Notes: generated by a model from the sequence alone, not told the origin. Shown: positions 32,376 through 44,850, numbered from the stretch's first letter. The stretch is 64,000 nt of DNA from Neurospora tetraspora (GCF_033439725.1 NW_026944393.1:682001-746000), one strand, 5' to 3'. Program-made: numbers and translations.

Positions 32376-32910
32376 CGAAATCCATGCACACATACGGTAG
32401 AATCCATACGCACATACGGTAAACCCACTTTTTAAGGGTGTACAGCCAATCCGGAGTCCTGACCACGAACCTTCTCAAGTCCCGCGACGAGAGCTTCAAG
32501 TTCACACTCCCTATCAATCAATAATAAATGGCTCACGGAATTTATTTGTACCAGCAACGCGGTATAAGCAACTTCTTCATTACTACCCATAGAAATGAAG
32601 ATTATTTGGTAGGTAGTTTTTGCTTGTACAAAGATATAATAGGGTAAGGTAGGACCTCTAGGCCTTATATAACATAATTTTTAATACCCTCCCTAGTATT
32701 TATAGTAGGGTAATACCTCTAAGTGGAATACCAGCCATCAGCTAAAGGTTGACAAATGGCCGAATTTCCAACTTCGAATAACACTATAAAGACAATAGAG
32801 ATTTCGTAAGGTGAGTACAAAACTTGGTGGTTATTGATAACAGCTTACACTCTGAAGAGGTGGGTTATCGTATGTGCGTATGGATTCTACCGTATGTGTG
32901 CATGGTTTCC
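32376..32910. mobile_element. miniature inverted-repeat element, MULE-type 10-bp duplication
   Basis: Two ~50-bp inverted repeats bound the element: left 32376-32427, right 32861-32910. Reading inward, both ends share (A)AAx-CCATGCACACATACGG and then TAGAATCCATACGCACATAC, with a handful of differences. The host word GTCACTTTGA stands directly outside both ends (32366-32375 and 32911-32920), a perfect 10-bp target-site duplication. The interior is AT-rich with no coding frame. Internal echoes of TAGGGTAA-x-TA-x-ACCTCTA occur near 32641 and 32707. Length, long inverted repeats and a 9-11-bp duplication fit a non-autonomous Mutator-like element; the parent is not in this window. It occupies about half of the promoter shared by the mitochondrial-factor and LSM3 genes. 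Confidence 0.88.
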
Positions 32911-33211
32911 GTCACTTTGAGCGACGGTTCCTGCCAAGACCTTGCCTAGTCGAAGCTCTGGCATAAGCGTTTAAGGTCGGTCAAGTTCTCACCGAGAGCG
33001 GTCAGTGCGTCACCTTGCTCTTGGCATGCGACCAGCTGGCACTGACCTCAACCGCAGCGCTTGCAATCGGGCAGGCAAACCCCCACGCCGTCACTGGCGC
33101 TCATCATCGTTCCAGGGCAGGTCCATCAACAACAGGAACACAACGACAAAACTTCATTTTCTTCCTTCACTCGTTATTCGTTTTGGGGCTTTTTAATACA
33201 CATCACACAAA

Positions 33212-33707
33212 ATGGCCGACGCAGTAGAAGATGCCGGCTCCGTTTCCGAGCCCATGGACCTCGTCCGCCTTTTGCTTGATGAGGTTGTCTGCGTCAAGCT
33301 GAGAGGTGATCGGGAGCTCAAGGGCCGTCTGCACGTAAGTCCACTTCATGTTTACATGTCCCCTTTTCAGTCGTCACCCTTTCCCATGCCACCCACCTTC
33401 ACCCACCATGAGCGGCACTCATTGCTAACTGAGATATTGTGACGTAGGCCTACGACTCCCACTGCAACCTAGTCCTCGGTGAAGTCGAAGAGACCATTTA
33501 CGTCGTCGATGATGAAGATACCGAGGAGGATGATTTGAAGGTCAGCCCTCCTTCTCACCCCTTGCCCCCCTTCTTCCTTCAACCACCCCCTCATCTCCCT
33601 TGACACATCAACATACTAACACTGCGTAGACCATCTCCCGCAAATCCGAAATGCTTTTCGTCCGCGGCGACTCCGTCGTGCTCATCTCGCCCTATACCCG
33701 TTCTTGA
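33212..33707 (+). CDS. lsm3: LSM3, U6 snRNA-associated Sm-like protein
   Basis: Three exons, 33212-33334, 33448-33540 and 33630-33707, are all phase 0, with branch sites TGCTAACT and TACTAACAC. The product is 97 aa, the normal LSm3 length. The Sm1 motif is [20 protein letters not shown], running into [20 protein letters not shown]. The acidic loop is DDEDTEEDD and the Sm2 motif is [14 protein letters not shown]. LSm3 is in both heptameric rings: Lsm2-8, which binds the U6 snRNA 3' end in the nucleus, and Lsm1-7, which promotes decapping in the cytoplasm. Introns interrupt the Sm fold as in other fungi. The stop is TGA at 33705-33707 and is followed in frame by another long open stretch (next entry). 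Confidence 0.95.
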
Positions 33708-33977
33708 GAAGAGGTCGTGTATGCGAAGGTACCAGTTGACGAGCACGACTTCCGCCACCGCTACGGCATCAAACCCTTCGCCGGCCCGCTTGGCCAGGAC
33801 CGGTTGCCCATCGGCAAGTGGAAGTTATCGCAGGTGGCGGACGAGGCGCAGTTTTGGGAAGGGGTAGATAAGGAGGAGGAGGAGAGTGGGAAAGGGAAAA
33901 GGAAGGGGCAGACGGAGGGTTCTGGGCAGTCAGCAGCTGAGGGTTGGTCTCAGTGGGAGTTGGACATGGGTTGTTAG
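33708..33977 (+). other. 89-codon open frame directly after, and in frame with, the LSM3 stop
   Basis: After TGA the same frame stays open to a TAG at 33975-33977. There is no in-frame ATG before the last few codons, so it is not an ordinary separate gene. The first 50 codons look protein-like (VPVDEHDFRHRYGIKPF, LPIGKWKLSQVADEAQFWEG). The rest is Lys/Glu/Gly-rich and ends SQWELDMGC. It may be a read-through or alternative C-terminus, an exon of another transcript, or a 3' UTR open by chance. I know no LSm3 with this extension. Confidence 0.45.
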
Positions 33978-34564
33978 CCTAGGTGGTGGCTACCTCAAGG
34001 TCGAGAGGGGCGCTTACGAAGGAAACCCGAGCTTTAGGAGGAGGGAAGGAGAGGGAAACGAGGAGAGAGGTGGCTTTTAGACGTGGCTATCACCATCATC
34101 ACATCATGTTCATCGTTTGTCATTGGAGCCGAAAGATAGATCACGGCACAGATATACCATTGTTATTCCCGGCCATGGAGCATTGATAGTCAGGCAGGAC
34201 TTCGTTTTGACGAGGCTGAAAAAAATCACTCTGACAAGGAACTCAGTACGATGCTTAAGGGTTCCCGTCTTTCCATTTTGGTGTTTGTCATGCCAATACC
34301 CGTAAGTCATTTATCTTCCACCTGGGATACATTACAAAAAACCACGTGGACCATACTGATACTCGAAAACCCGCAGATAATCAAACAATAATCCTGTACT
34401 GCGCGCTAAGTGCGCTGCTCCGTATATGAGATATCAAAACAATGAGACGATGCCATGCGGAAAAGAAAGAACAGCAACACGAACGCCAACTTGGGTCATC
34501 ACAACATCATATGCCCAACCCCAAACTAGCACCACGTTATGCCCCAACATCAGGCGTCAGGCCA
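33978..34564. other. convergent intergenic spacer
   Basis: This lies between the LSM3 3' region and the 3' end of the GTPase gene. No feature is recognised. Confidence 0.55.
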
Positions 34565-36596
34565 TTAAGCACCAACCTTCACCTCGTTACCGGCACCCTC
34601 ATTCTTAGCATCTTCGACGCCCGCAGCCACCTTATCACCCCCCTCGCCCACATTAACCCCACCCAACGGCCGTTCGGGATCATACCCGAGACTCTTGACG
34701 ATGCCCAACCCCTTGGTTCTGCCCTCTCTGAAGAGAAGTCTGTCTCCCGGGACTAGGTACTCGGGTCTCTGGACGAACCGGAACGCGACGGTGGCCCGGT
34801 CACCGGTTCGGATGAACGGACGGTCGACGTCGATGATGGCGCAGGTCTGGGAGACGGGGCCGACGTGGAGCATGGCTTGGTATTTAGTTTTGATGGTGGT
34901 TGCGTGGGAGAGGATTAGGACTGGGGGTTGTTAGTCGGAAGCAGAGAAGGGAAAGAAGAGAGCGAGGAAGAAAGAAATGAGGAAAAGGACAAAAGGGGCA
35001 GAGGAAAAGGAGGAAAAGGGGGAGGGTTGGGTGTGTACCTTCAGCAATGAACTCCCGATACACTTTCGGCGGCCCACTTTCAGTCTTCGAGAGCACCACC
35101 ATTCCCTTACGAACATCCTTCCTCTTGACCCTCTTCAACGCAAAGCTCGCCGACTGTCCCGCGCTCGCCGCCGGGACGCCTATCCTCTTCCGCTCAATCG
35201 ACCTGATCGCCGTGGTCGTGAACTTACCCAAGCCATCCGGCCCCAGGTGAACCTCATCGCCCGCATGGATGACCCCCGACTTAACGATCCCCGAGACGAC
35301 TGTACCAACGTGGGGAACGCTGAAAGTGTCGTTGACATGGAACTCGAACGGCGCGTCAGCGTCGTACCGTCCGTGGTGCGGTAAGATGTTGAGGAACGAG
35401 CGGACCAAGTCCAAGTTCTCGCCTGTTACGTTGCTGACTTGGAAGATGGGGCAGATGCGCTGGGAGACGAACTGCGTGGCGGTGTTGATGCATTCCTCGC
35501 GGCTCTTGATGAAGATGGGGATCTTCCTTGCGCCAGGGGACTTCAAGATGCGGGTGATCTGGGTAATGGTCTGTTCCAAGATGTTGGGCGGGCAGATGTC
35601 GATCTTGGTGATGACCACCATTATCGGCACGTTTAGCGCTAATGCTATGCCGAGGTGCTCTTTGGACATGCCTATTAGTCCGTTGTTGGCCGCTACCATT
35701 AGGAGGCAGTAGTTCGGCGACGATGATAACAAGCCGAAGACTGTGGTCCTCAGATACCGTTCATGCCCCGCAAGATCGGTGAAGGTGATTACTTTGGCAC
35801 TGCGCTTGCCGATTTCTTCCCACGAGAGCTTACGTCCGGGAGTGTCGGAGAGAACGGTCTGCCCGTGCGAATCGAAGCCCATGATTTCCATGCCGACAGA
35901 CGAAGTGCGTCCGGTCTCGATCTCGTGCTTGTGTCTGAAAAGGTTCACGCGTGCGCGACCGCGCCCGTCGTCCAAGTCGCCTTTGACCAGAACACCCAGC
36001 ATCGAGGACTTGCCGGCGTCGACGTTGCCCACGACTGCTATTCGTGTTTCGATGACCTCCTCGGCTGCGGACGGGCGTCGACGGATCATCACCTTGCCGC
36101 TCACGTCGCCATCGCGTGTCGGGGTACCGTCGAGGTCGCCGCCCAAGTTCTTGGTTAATAGCAGCTGGCAGTCGGCATCAATCTTGGCTGCGGCCTGCGA
36201 TAACCTCTTGTATGCCACCTCCCAATCTTCTTTGGTCAACTTCATGCTCTCGCCGTGGTTCTCGAAGCCGATGTCGAAGACGGACTCGCCGTGGCCTTCG
36301 TCTAATCGCTCGCCAACGATGTCGACGAGTTTCTGGAGGGAGGCGTCATCATCCGCCGCGGACAGGAGGAGGTCGCGCAGTCTTATTCGCGGACCGGGCT
36401 CGGAGAGGTTGAGACTGTCGAGGATGTCGTCGAGCTCGGCATGATGTTCGACTTCGGGGGCGTTTGTTGTCGCACTCTGGCTCTGGGCAGCCTTGTTCGG
36501 GTAACGCAATGCTTGCTGTCTCTCGACGTACTCGGCAAAGTCGCCAAGGGCAGCTTCGCCTTTTCGTCGTTCGTGCGGTGCCTGTTTTGATGCCAT
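34565..36596 (-). CDS. GTPBP1/GTPBP2-type translational GTPase
   Basis: Exons are 35039-36596 and 34565-34920; the phase-1 intron at 34921-35038 has a GACTAAC branch site. The product is 637 aa. The G-domain motifs are in order: G1 GNVDAGKSS (190-198), G3 DLAGHE (274-279), G4 TKID (330-333) and G5-like VSNVTGENLD. EF-Tu-like domains follow (HVNDTFSVPHVGTVVSGIV, AGDEVHLGPD), and exon 2 holds the last beta barrel (FIRTGDRATVAFRFVQRPEY). The GNVDAGKS start and the extended helical N-terminus distinguish GTPBP1/2 from eEF1A or Hbs1. Animal members bind stalled or slow ribosomes; the fungal role is little known. The ATG at 36596-36594 gives MASKQAPHERRKG; the frame runs further upstream but only to a TTG. 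Confidence 0.88.
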
Positions 36597-38858
36597 GGCT
36601 GCTTGTTCTGTGTTTCCTGGTCTGGAGATCGCTGCGGTCGGGAGGTGAGTGATAAGAGGGGTCAAAAACACCAATGTTTAAAAGATCACAAGTAAACTAT
36701 ATATCCTAAGAATCATTGGGCCGGAAGAGTTGGGACGAAAGGTATTGTATATTGGTACGGATGTGGAGGTAGAGGCAACGATGAGACGGTATTTTTCGTC
36801 AGACGATGAACAAGTAGTTGATGCAAAACTAAACTCTGATGCAAGAAAAGAATGGAGTATGGATAATGGCAAAGGCTGGAGAGTGTGCCTTCTTGTATGC
36901 CTTGAAGAGGAGTCTGTGACTAGAAGGTGAAGAAGGGAAGTTTCGGTGATGTTCTTCTCGCCGGCTGAGTCGAACGGAAGCTGTAGTATTGCATCTGCGC
37001 GTCAGGGTTGCGGTTGAAGAGTCATCAAAGTCTTTTGATGCCGCAGTGTTGGAAGGTGCACAGCAGTTGCATGCGGTCGCCCGAATGACAGCAGATGGGT
37101 GACTAACCGCGGCGGCGAACTGGGGGAAGCTGCAGGCGCCGCTTATCGATAAGATCCCCGCCTCGAAGCGGAAAGGTGGGACCTGGAGAGCTGGGGTGCC
37201 GGCTGGCAAGATCCGGCAAGCTCCACTACTGGAAAACGCCCTGGAGCTGCCTGGCCGTTGGTTTCTTGGCAAGGCATCTTTGAATCGGCAGTTCAACATC
37301 GAGATACCAACTCTGGTTCGAGATGGCTTCATGTACCCCGGATTTGTGTGACGATAGCATCGCAGCGGCTCATTATTCCTTGGTTTCATTCATATTTATC
37401 TTTTTTTCTGGATTGTGGGAGAATGGGAAGCAGCGGTACATTTGGCGTGGCCTCCGGAGTGAGGCAGTTGAAAGCTCAAGAGCTGAAGAGTGAAGAGCAA
37501 AGGAAGTCAAACTGGCAAGAGCCTCCTCAAGCTGACCTCTGCTCTCTGCCCATTGCTCTTCCCCGCCCTCCGCGATGGCCATGGCGATGACCTCACCATA
37601 ACGTCCATAACATCCCTCCATCCTTTCCTTCCGGAGCTCTCCCCACAGCCCCTGGAAATCGCATGGGGAGAGACCGGACCGCACTGACACTGGCAACAGA
37701 CTGGCACTACCACCGCCGGTCCCGGAAGCTGGGGCTCCCGATCCAAAACCACGAGACGGGATTGGGGAGCTCAGTGCTCACAGGCATGCACGGACGGAAG
37801 ACCGGATGCTAGCGAGGAAGTACCTCATAACTCTTCTACCACCTACTTGTCGGTACAGTACGGGTATACTACCGTCTGTTGGGAAAGTTCAGGTCCTGAT
37901 GTCGTCCAAAGAGTTGGAGAACAGGTTGAGTGAGCTCCGATTACGGTGGCGTTGTCTCCGACCTCAGCACCCGGGTTCCACACCCGTCCACTCCAACCAC
38001 TCCTCCTTACTCCTCATCTCTTGGCTTGACGTCCGAGACAGGAGGTGAAGAGACTGCTGATCGTGACATGGATGAAGCTCTTGGTTGCCCTTGGTGGATG
38101 AGTTGTTGAGTCACATTACCTGTTGGCATCGTGACATCCTGGCAGTGAACACCGGATGTTGACCTTGTGCGTTGGCACCAGCACCAGCACCATGGGTTAG
38201 GTCACTTACAGAGGATTAGCGAAGTACACTGCTGTAATAGAGTCTACATTTGATCAAATTATGTTCACACTCTATAGTAGTAGATGGCTGGCTTCATATG
38301 CTTCATGCTTGGTATCAAAGCTACTCGAATACTGCTCATATGCCACAGGCAGCCCAATCGATTCTTTTATCCCCTCTAAACGCCAGTAAATATGCCGCTG
38401 TGTTGAAGACAGCAATGCTGATGATGAATACACACAAAGTAAACCCCAAAGAACTTTTTAACTTCCTATCCCGGCCCCGAATTTTCATCACCTCCTCGTC
38501 TAAAACCAAAAGTAAAAATAAAACATGCTAAACCAAACTTCCTGCCAGTGCCCAAACCGGTGGGTGCGTAATGTCACCTCCGCAACCTTTCAAACCGGTG
38601 CCTGTGCAAGGGGGGGTATAATGTTGAAACCACATATAAACAAAAGAAAAAGAAAAAGAAGACAAGAAATCGTCATGCGAGCGAGTCGCTCGAAGCCGAA
38701 GCAGGCAAACGCCCACAATGCAGACTCGTAAAAGTCGTGATCCAACAGCCCAGGAACCAATCAAACCCCACCTCAACCCTCACCTCCACGCTCACCCTAA
38801 ACTTGCCCTTGCCCTTTGTGTTACCAAACCAGCGGCCAAAAGGCTGCATCAGGGCTCT
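36597..38858. other. 2.3-kb intergenic region
   Basis: Upstream of the GTPase gene and downstream of the arrestin gene. The longest frame (minus strand, 36829-37389, 186 codons) lacks domain features. No RNA gene or repeat is recognised. Confidence 0.5.
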
Positions 38859-40556
38859 TCACCTCCTCTGCATCTCAGCCGATCCCCTCCTACTAGGGGC
38901 CCTACTAGACACGGCACTCGACCTTCCACTGCCCAGCCCACTAGGCAACATGAGCGTCTCCACTACTCCATCCATCGACTCCCCACCCATCATCAGCTCC
39001 GAATAGGCTGGCGGACTCTCGGGGACGTCCTGGTAAATGGGAGGCGCCTCGTTATCCCACGAAATGCCAATGCCTCCGCGCTCCGTGAGGATACTGCTGA
39101 AGTGCATCCTTAGGATCCTGCCAACACCGGTATGCGTGACCAAGTTGGGCTTGCCTACCGGCGCCCACTCCTGGCTGACGACCATCTCGACCATTAGCTG
39201 GTGCGAGACCTCCTGCGAGGTGGAGGTGCCGGGGTGGGTCCATCGGGTATCGCAGACTGCGGGGGACGAGTGGGATTTGGAGAGGAAGTAGTCGAGTTCG
39301 AGCTCGATGTGTGAGTCGGTGGCGGAGGAGTAGGATGATTTCCACCCGGAGAAGATGGTTTTCTCGCCGATGATGCGGGTCTCGGTCCTGGGCAGGCCCT
39401 TTGGTGGTTGGGGCTGGGCGTCACTGCCCTCTGCCGGGGTTGGGGGGACGGGAAGCTTGGGAGCGTGCTTCTCGCATGCTGGCGCCAGGGACTTGGAGAT
39501 CTCCTCGAGCCTCCAGGTCAACTTCTTGAGCTTCCAGTACTCCATCGTGCCGGCCTTGGGGTTGAGCCTAGCGATCCCGTCCAGGCGGATCTGCAGCGTA
39601 TTGGTGCCCGTGGGGTGGATGTGGTGGGGGTAGTGCACGTTGGCTTTGATGTTGGTGGGCGGGAAGACGCGGATGCTGTGGTGAGGCACTTCGGAGGAGG
39701 CGAGAGAGCGCTTGACGTCGAGGATCTTTTCGAACTTGATAGCTGGCTGCAAAGTGCCGTTGACCTTCGGCAGGGCCTCGACCTTGAATTCGTAGGCGAT
39801 GGAGGCCAGGGGACCGTCCATGCTTGCTGGTAGGTGACCGTCGAGCAAAACGGAGAAGGGGAAGGAGTGTTGCCCCTTGGCGAGGACGAGAGGGTGGTCG
39901 AGGAACTGCCATTTCTTGATCTCGGTGTACTGGTGGGTGCAGTCGTGGCAGTGGTGAGTGAAGGGTCGTTTTTGCGTGACGTGGATCTTCAGCGTGGCGT
40001 TGATGAACTCGACCTCTAGCAGGTCGTGGTCCTCCTTGATGTTGAGGAAGATTTGGCCAGAGACGAGCGCGCCTGTGGACGTTTCTGGGTCATTGTAAAG
40101 AACAATCGGAGGCGACTCGAGCTTCCAGTCGAGAGAGGCGGGCGCGTTGGCGTGCACATCTTTGCTGGAACGGCCGAAGTGCATGCCCGGGAAGGATATC
40201 CTGTGGTGGTGATGATGGTCCTTTTCTTTGTGGTGGTGGTGGTCCTTGGCGCTAACGACCTCTTTGCTCGTGTTAGTGCTAGACGTTGTGCTGGTGGTGT
40301 GTGCGCTATCCGAAGAATCGCTGGACCTTAACAGAGGAGACATGGATCGTGGTGGCGTCGTGTTGCTGGTGCTGCTGTCTTCTTCTTCGCTCGAGGCAAG
40401 CGCAACTCGCTCTGTGCTTCCGTGACGGGCAACGCGAGCAGCGCCCGTCGGACTCTCTCGCCTTCGGGAAGTCTTGCCGGATTTTGTGAAGGTGGAGACC
40501 TGGAACTCAAGTGTATTGGCCGACGACCGGAGGAAATCGACAACTCTGTGTGGCAT
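38859..40556 (-). CDS. arrestin-related trafficking adaptor, ART1/LDB19-like
   Basis: A single exon of 565 aa starts at the ATG at 40556-40554 (MPHRVVDFLRSS). The longer upstream frame begins only at a TTG and is unlikely. After a Ser/Thr-rich head and a His-rich stretch (KDHHHHKEKDHHHHH), an arrestin-N fold runs from about LDWKLESPPIVLYNDPET through TGALVSGQIFLNI and ILDVKRSLASSE. The arrestin-C part follows (LQIRLDGIARLNPKAG, KLKKLTWRLEEISK, ELELDYFLS). Cys/His residues in HHCHDCTHQY recall the LDB19 subgroup. Two PPxY motifs, PPIY (505-508) and PPAY (515-518), would recruit the HECT ubiquitin ligase Rsp5/NEDD4. The protein thus likely directs ubiquitination and endocytosis of plasma-membrane transporters. 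The tail is Ser/Arg-rich and probably phosphorylated. Confidence 0.87.
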   Translation of the reverse strand: MPHRVVDFLRSSANTLEFQVSTFTKSGKTSRRRESPTGAARVARHGSTERVALASSEEEDSSTSNTTPPRSMSPLLRSSDSSDSAHTTSTTSSTNTSKEVVSAKDHHHHKEKDHHHHHRISFPGMHFGRSSKDVHANAPASLDWKLESPPIVLYNDPETSTGALVSGQIFLNIKEDHDLLEVEFINATLKIHVTQKRPFTHHCHDCTHQYTEIKKWQFLDHPLVLAKGQHSFPFSVLLDGHLPASMDGPLASIAYEFKVEALPKVNGTLQPAIKFEKILDVKRSLASSEVPHHSIRVFPPTNIKANVHYPHHIHPTGTNTLQIRLDGIARLNPKAGTMEYWKLKKLTWRLEEISKSLAPACEKHAPKLPVPPTPAEGSDAQPQPPKGLPRTETRIIGEKTIFSGWKSSYSSATDSHIELELDYFLSKSHSSPAVCDTRWTHPGTSTSQEVSHQLMVEMVVSQEWAPVGKPNLVTHTGVGRILRMHFSSILTERGGIGISWDNEAPPIYQDVPESPPAYSELMMGGESMDGVVETLMLPSGLGSGRSSAVSSRAPSRRGSAEMQRR

Positions 40557-43500
40557 GGTGGTGTTGCTTACCCCTGCCAATGCGGGGGAAGGTGCGCTGT
40601 AAGTCGGTTGCTGTAGGGGGTTCAAAATTCGGCGATGGGATTCGCTACGAGAAGACACTCGAAGGGTCGCCAAGGTGCGGTAGCGAAAGCGGTCGACTGG
40701 TCGGCTGATGTCCCGTCGGATGCTACCTTTGTTTCTTTGGATCGTCACAAGATCTGTCGAATCTTTTTTAGGTCGAATTGCGACAATGTATATGCCGTGG
40801 GTGCGCCAACTTTTCCCAATCCAGCTTGGTGTCGATGCACTTCAAGTCTCCAATGTCCACCAAAAAGTTGCAACGATGCCCTGTTTTTGTTGGCGTTGAG
40901 GGGAACTGAAAACCTCCAAGAGCGAATAATGCAATGACGTCGTTTCAATGCGGAAGGACGGAAGTGTTTGTTCGTTTTGCTGGCCTTGACTGACTCGAGT
41001 AGCTGGAGGTTCGGAAAGGTTCGTAGAGGGTGAGATATATGGTGTCTTATGAGGTGGAAAGTGTGGTTGCCGTAACACTAGATAGTGTACAAGTCAGTAT
41101 GGCGCCACATGGAAATCCAATGACATGCTATAGTGATGATGTACACATATCGAATGTCAAGGGAGTCTCCGGTTGTACCAGACCAGTAGTATAGAGATAC
41201 GTACCTTGCGCAAAGACTTTGAAGATGAAGAGGGTGAGTGCCTGATGGGATGATGGTGACCAAGGCAAAGGGGTATATAAGAGGAGAAGACAAAATGATA
41301 AGTGATCAAAACAACGTCGCAAGGTAAAAGCAAGCAAGGCCAGGAACAAACAACATAGGGATCAAGAGGTTATAAAGGTATTTGACGTTCTGAGAAAAGC
41401 ATTTCCATCGAGTAATTATGTGTCATGTCACAAGGACCACGAAAGGAACCACAAGGACCTGGGCCCTGGCGTCAGCCACATGCTAACGCACAACAAGGCC
41501 GCCCTGTGTGTTGTGGCTCCATTCATTTTCTCTTTGTTTCCTTTTCCTCGCTTCCAGGTTGTTGTTACCAAAGTCACTCGTAACTGCGGTACTAGCACGC
41601 AGTCTGGGCTGTCCGCGGCATCTCCAGTGCTACCGGAATTCGGGACTCCACCGGGGCCAGGGACCGTGTAAAACACTGTATGTATGTTACCAATGGATGG
41701 TACCTGTACTTTTCATCAAAGCCTCACCCGCAACATGTCGGGACGCGGGGAGCTTTGACAACATGGCATTTGTTTCAGTAAAGGGCTGATTCATGCTCCC
41801 ACAATTCCCGTCTTCATATTGACGGCGGGATACAGTAAGCTGGGCCTTTTTCGGGTGTCAATTGCAGTTCAAGTATCACATAAGCTAGAGTCCAAATTGT
41901 CCAAGGGACCAGTTGTAAGTTACCATACCGTGGCAACAATGCGCTAACATGAAAGCTTGAAAATTTCACACGATGCTTGTGTGAGTGTGCAGCAGCGAGT
42001 TTGTTCAGATGACAGCTGCGATCCACAGTGTGCGACTGACTCCGGCCCGCTGTCCGGGTTCATCGCGATGACTTCCTTTTTGATTTCAGTCGGTCTTTCA
42101 ACTCAAGGGAGTCCTGACGAGTGTGACGCGGATCTGACCGGATCTGCTGTGCCCTTGGGTGATCTCCCTTAACACAAGATAAAGTAAGGCGGTTCTTCCT
42201 TGCGGTTAATATTCTTCGATAGAGCTGTGAACCTCTTGAAACTTACAAACAGTACACGTGTAAAACCAACAGTGACAACGAGTCCGTCGTGTTCTCAATT
42301 CTTCATCCAGATTCAGCGTCAGAGTTCCCCACCACTCCGCTCCCATCAGCCCCACCACAGCCCGCGGAAAGCCTTGAATGCTCTGGAAAGTGGCGCTAAC
42401 AGGTGGGTGGACCTCTGAGCTTGCTCATACAGAATATGACACTTGCAAATTGATTCTAACAACTATTTTCTGTAGGAAAAAGTCGTTGACGTTAGCACAC
42501 AAACTCAAGCACAACTTCTACGGTGGCACTCCGCTCAAAAATTTTCAGAAGAGGAACCTATCCCCTGTCCCCTGCCTGGTTGGACTCCATCGTTCACCTT
42601 GTTGGCATAGTTACCTCTACAGTTCACCCCTGGAAAGTTCGTTAGCGCGGGACTTCACTACGCACTCTTCGCAACTCAACCACCATTCCACCACATTTCA
42701 TGCAAGAAGTTGGTATCAACCAGATGCGTTTCGGAGGCTTTATACACTTTATCCAATTTTCCGTTTTGAATGTGGTTGTCCCGTTGTTTTTCTGTGAAGT
42801 TTTGGAGACTCCTGTCACAAGAATCGCGCTAACACACTTTTAAGGGTTGAACTGTATGTGTACAACGGTCGAGAACAACAGCGGCAGCCAACAGCTTTCA
42901 GTTTTTGAGATTTTCCCAGGTTCATTCAGTGGAGCTTCTACGGCATCAGGTAGGTACCTACGTACCCCCCGTGAATTTCGACGAGGTGTTTCGACCGAAA
43001 GGCCTTGCGACAATGACTTTTGATGGAGATCCTACCGCCGGCCAAGACCGAAATTCAGGGCCACAGGGCACTGCGCACGGGCCTCAGGTCAAATGCAATG
43101 GTGGACGCCGGAGATCTGGAACACACAAAGATGCTTGGATGGAAACTGACAGCAGCCCCTTTCCTTCAGGTTTCCGTGTTCCCCTTCCCGCCCTGCCCGC
43201 TTTCCGTCCTGTGCCTCCATTCCCAGCAGGCTAAAATCCGGGGAAAAGCAGCTTCTTCCCGGTGCTTCACCCGGGGCAACGTTGTTGTCACCGAGGCCAA
43301 GACCTGATGTCCTTGCTCAGTTGAAGAAGGCTTGCGAACCTTGAAGGACTTGTAGCCAACACTCAGATGATTGGTGTACAATGACCATTACTTGCCAGCT
43401 TTATTACCAGTCTTGCGGTTCATGTTGCGGTCTACTTACCCGGCACTTCCATACAGCTGTCATTTCCCGTCACGAGCACCACGGACACGGCATGATTGGC

Positions 43501-44170
43501 AGATCTCCGTCTTTGTTTATTTCGGGCTTTGTCGTACGGCTGAGCTGACGACATATTTCCAGCGGCCGACAAAGCCTCAGGTCGCTGTCGCTCGCCTGTT
43601 ACAAATGCCCCGAGCTCTCCGAGTCCGAGCTGTCCGGATCTTCGATTCGCGCTCACCGCAGAGCCCTACGAACAGGAGATCTGCCACAACAGCCCTACAG
43701 GACGAGTAGGATCAGCGGATATTCACTTTTCGAGACTCGAAACCCGCGAGACAAAAACCTCCACCGGGTTTACGTCAGGCTCCTGAAGTCCTGAACGCTG
43801 TCGCTGCCCAAAGAGGTTCCCGTGGACCCCGACTACTCAAGTAGACCAAGGAGATGTACTTAATGCATCCGGTTTCTGTTTCGAAACAGCGGGGATTCCA
43901 CCGTAGACACCGCAAACTCGCTCATCTTCTGGAGTACATGTAGGGTGTGTTGAAGTTCAGTTTGACGGCTTCACTAACAAACTGACAGAAATAGTAACAC
44001 CCCGCCATCACCAGATTGGGTGGAAACCTAAGGTATCAGGGCGTCTCAGGGGCGGCCGTCTGGCGTAACACGTATTTTACATATCCAATACTAAAACCGT
44101 ATTTGTGCCCCCGGGCCCCGGAGAAGCTTAACTTGACAAAGTGACAAACCTGCAGTGCTTCCAAAGTTTG
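40557..44170. other. 3.6-kb intergenic region
   Basis: This includes the promoter of the arrestin gene. Only short frames occur. A GTAGGTACCTACGTACC word cluster is at 42950-42966. The sequence keeps normal GC up to the left end of the Harbinger element at 44171. Confidence 0.5.
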
Positions 44171-44850
44171 GGGCCTGATCGGCTCGCGTGCACGCGAGGT
44201 ACGCCTCGAAGTCTATTGGAGTTATATACCACTAAAAGTCTGACTAAAACCTCCTTACTATGTGACTTTACCACGTTTAGTATAGTTGAATGGAATTGTT
44301 ATGGAGATTATTGAAGTTTGTTAAAGTTTATTACGTTGTGTAAAAATCTACTTCGTACTTCTATAATAACTATATAAGAATGCGTAAACGAAATAAAGCG
44401 ATACCTTATAGAATATAATAACCCTCCAACGCTACCCCAAAGTAATATAAATAATTCTATTTATAAAATCCACCGCCCTATCTAATAGATTTATAACGTA
44501 GCAATCTTCTAAAGATTGTTACGTATATTTTCTAGTTAGAAAGTGTTAGAAAGTAGGTAATCTAGGCTATATTTATAGCGTTAGGCATCCTTATTATATT
44601 CCTAACCACGGGGTTAATATAATTATATAATATACTACTGCCCTCGTATACTGTTTATATTAGAGGCTATACCGCTATTTAATATTAATATTTTATATAG
44701 GAATTAAAGTAACGAAACCGATTATATTAATATACGTTAGCCGCCATATTTGAAAATGAGGAATATAATACTTATATAGAGGAAGGGCAAGAGGGGGATA
44801 AGGTAGTAAAAATATATAGAAGGAAGGTTTTATTAATCCTTGTTACTTAA

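Noticed and set aside
36829-37389. 186-codon minus-strand frame
   Set aside because: No recognisable motif, and overlapping frames of similar quality occur on both strands.
41420-41676. overlapping ~83-codon frames on both strands
   Set aside because: Neither has a domain or splice context; chance open frames in GC-rich DNA.
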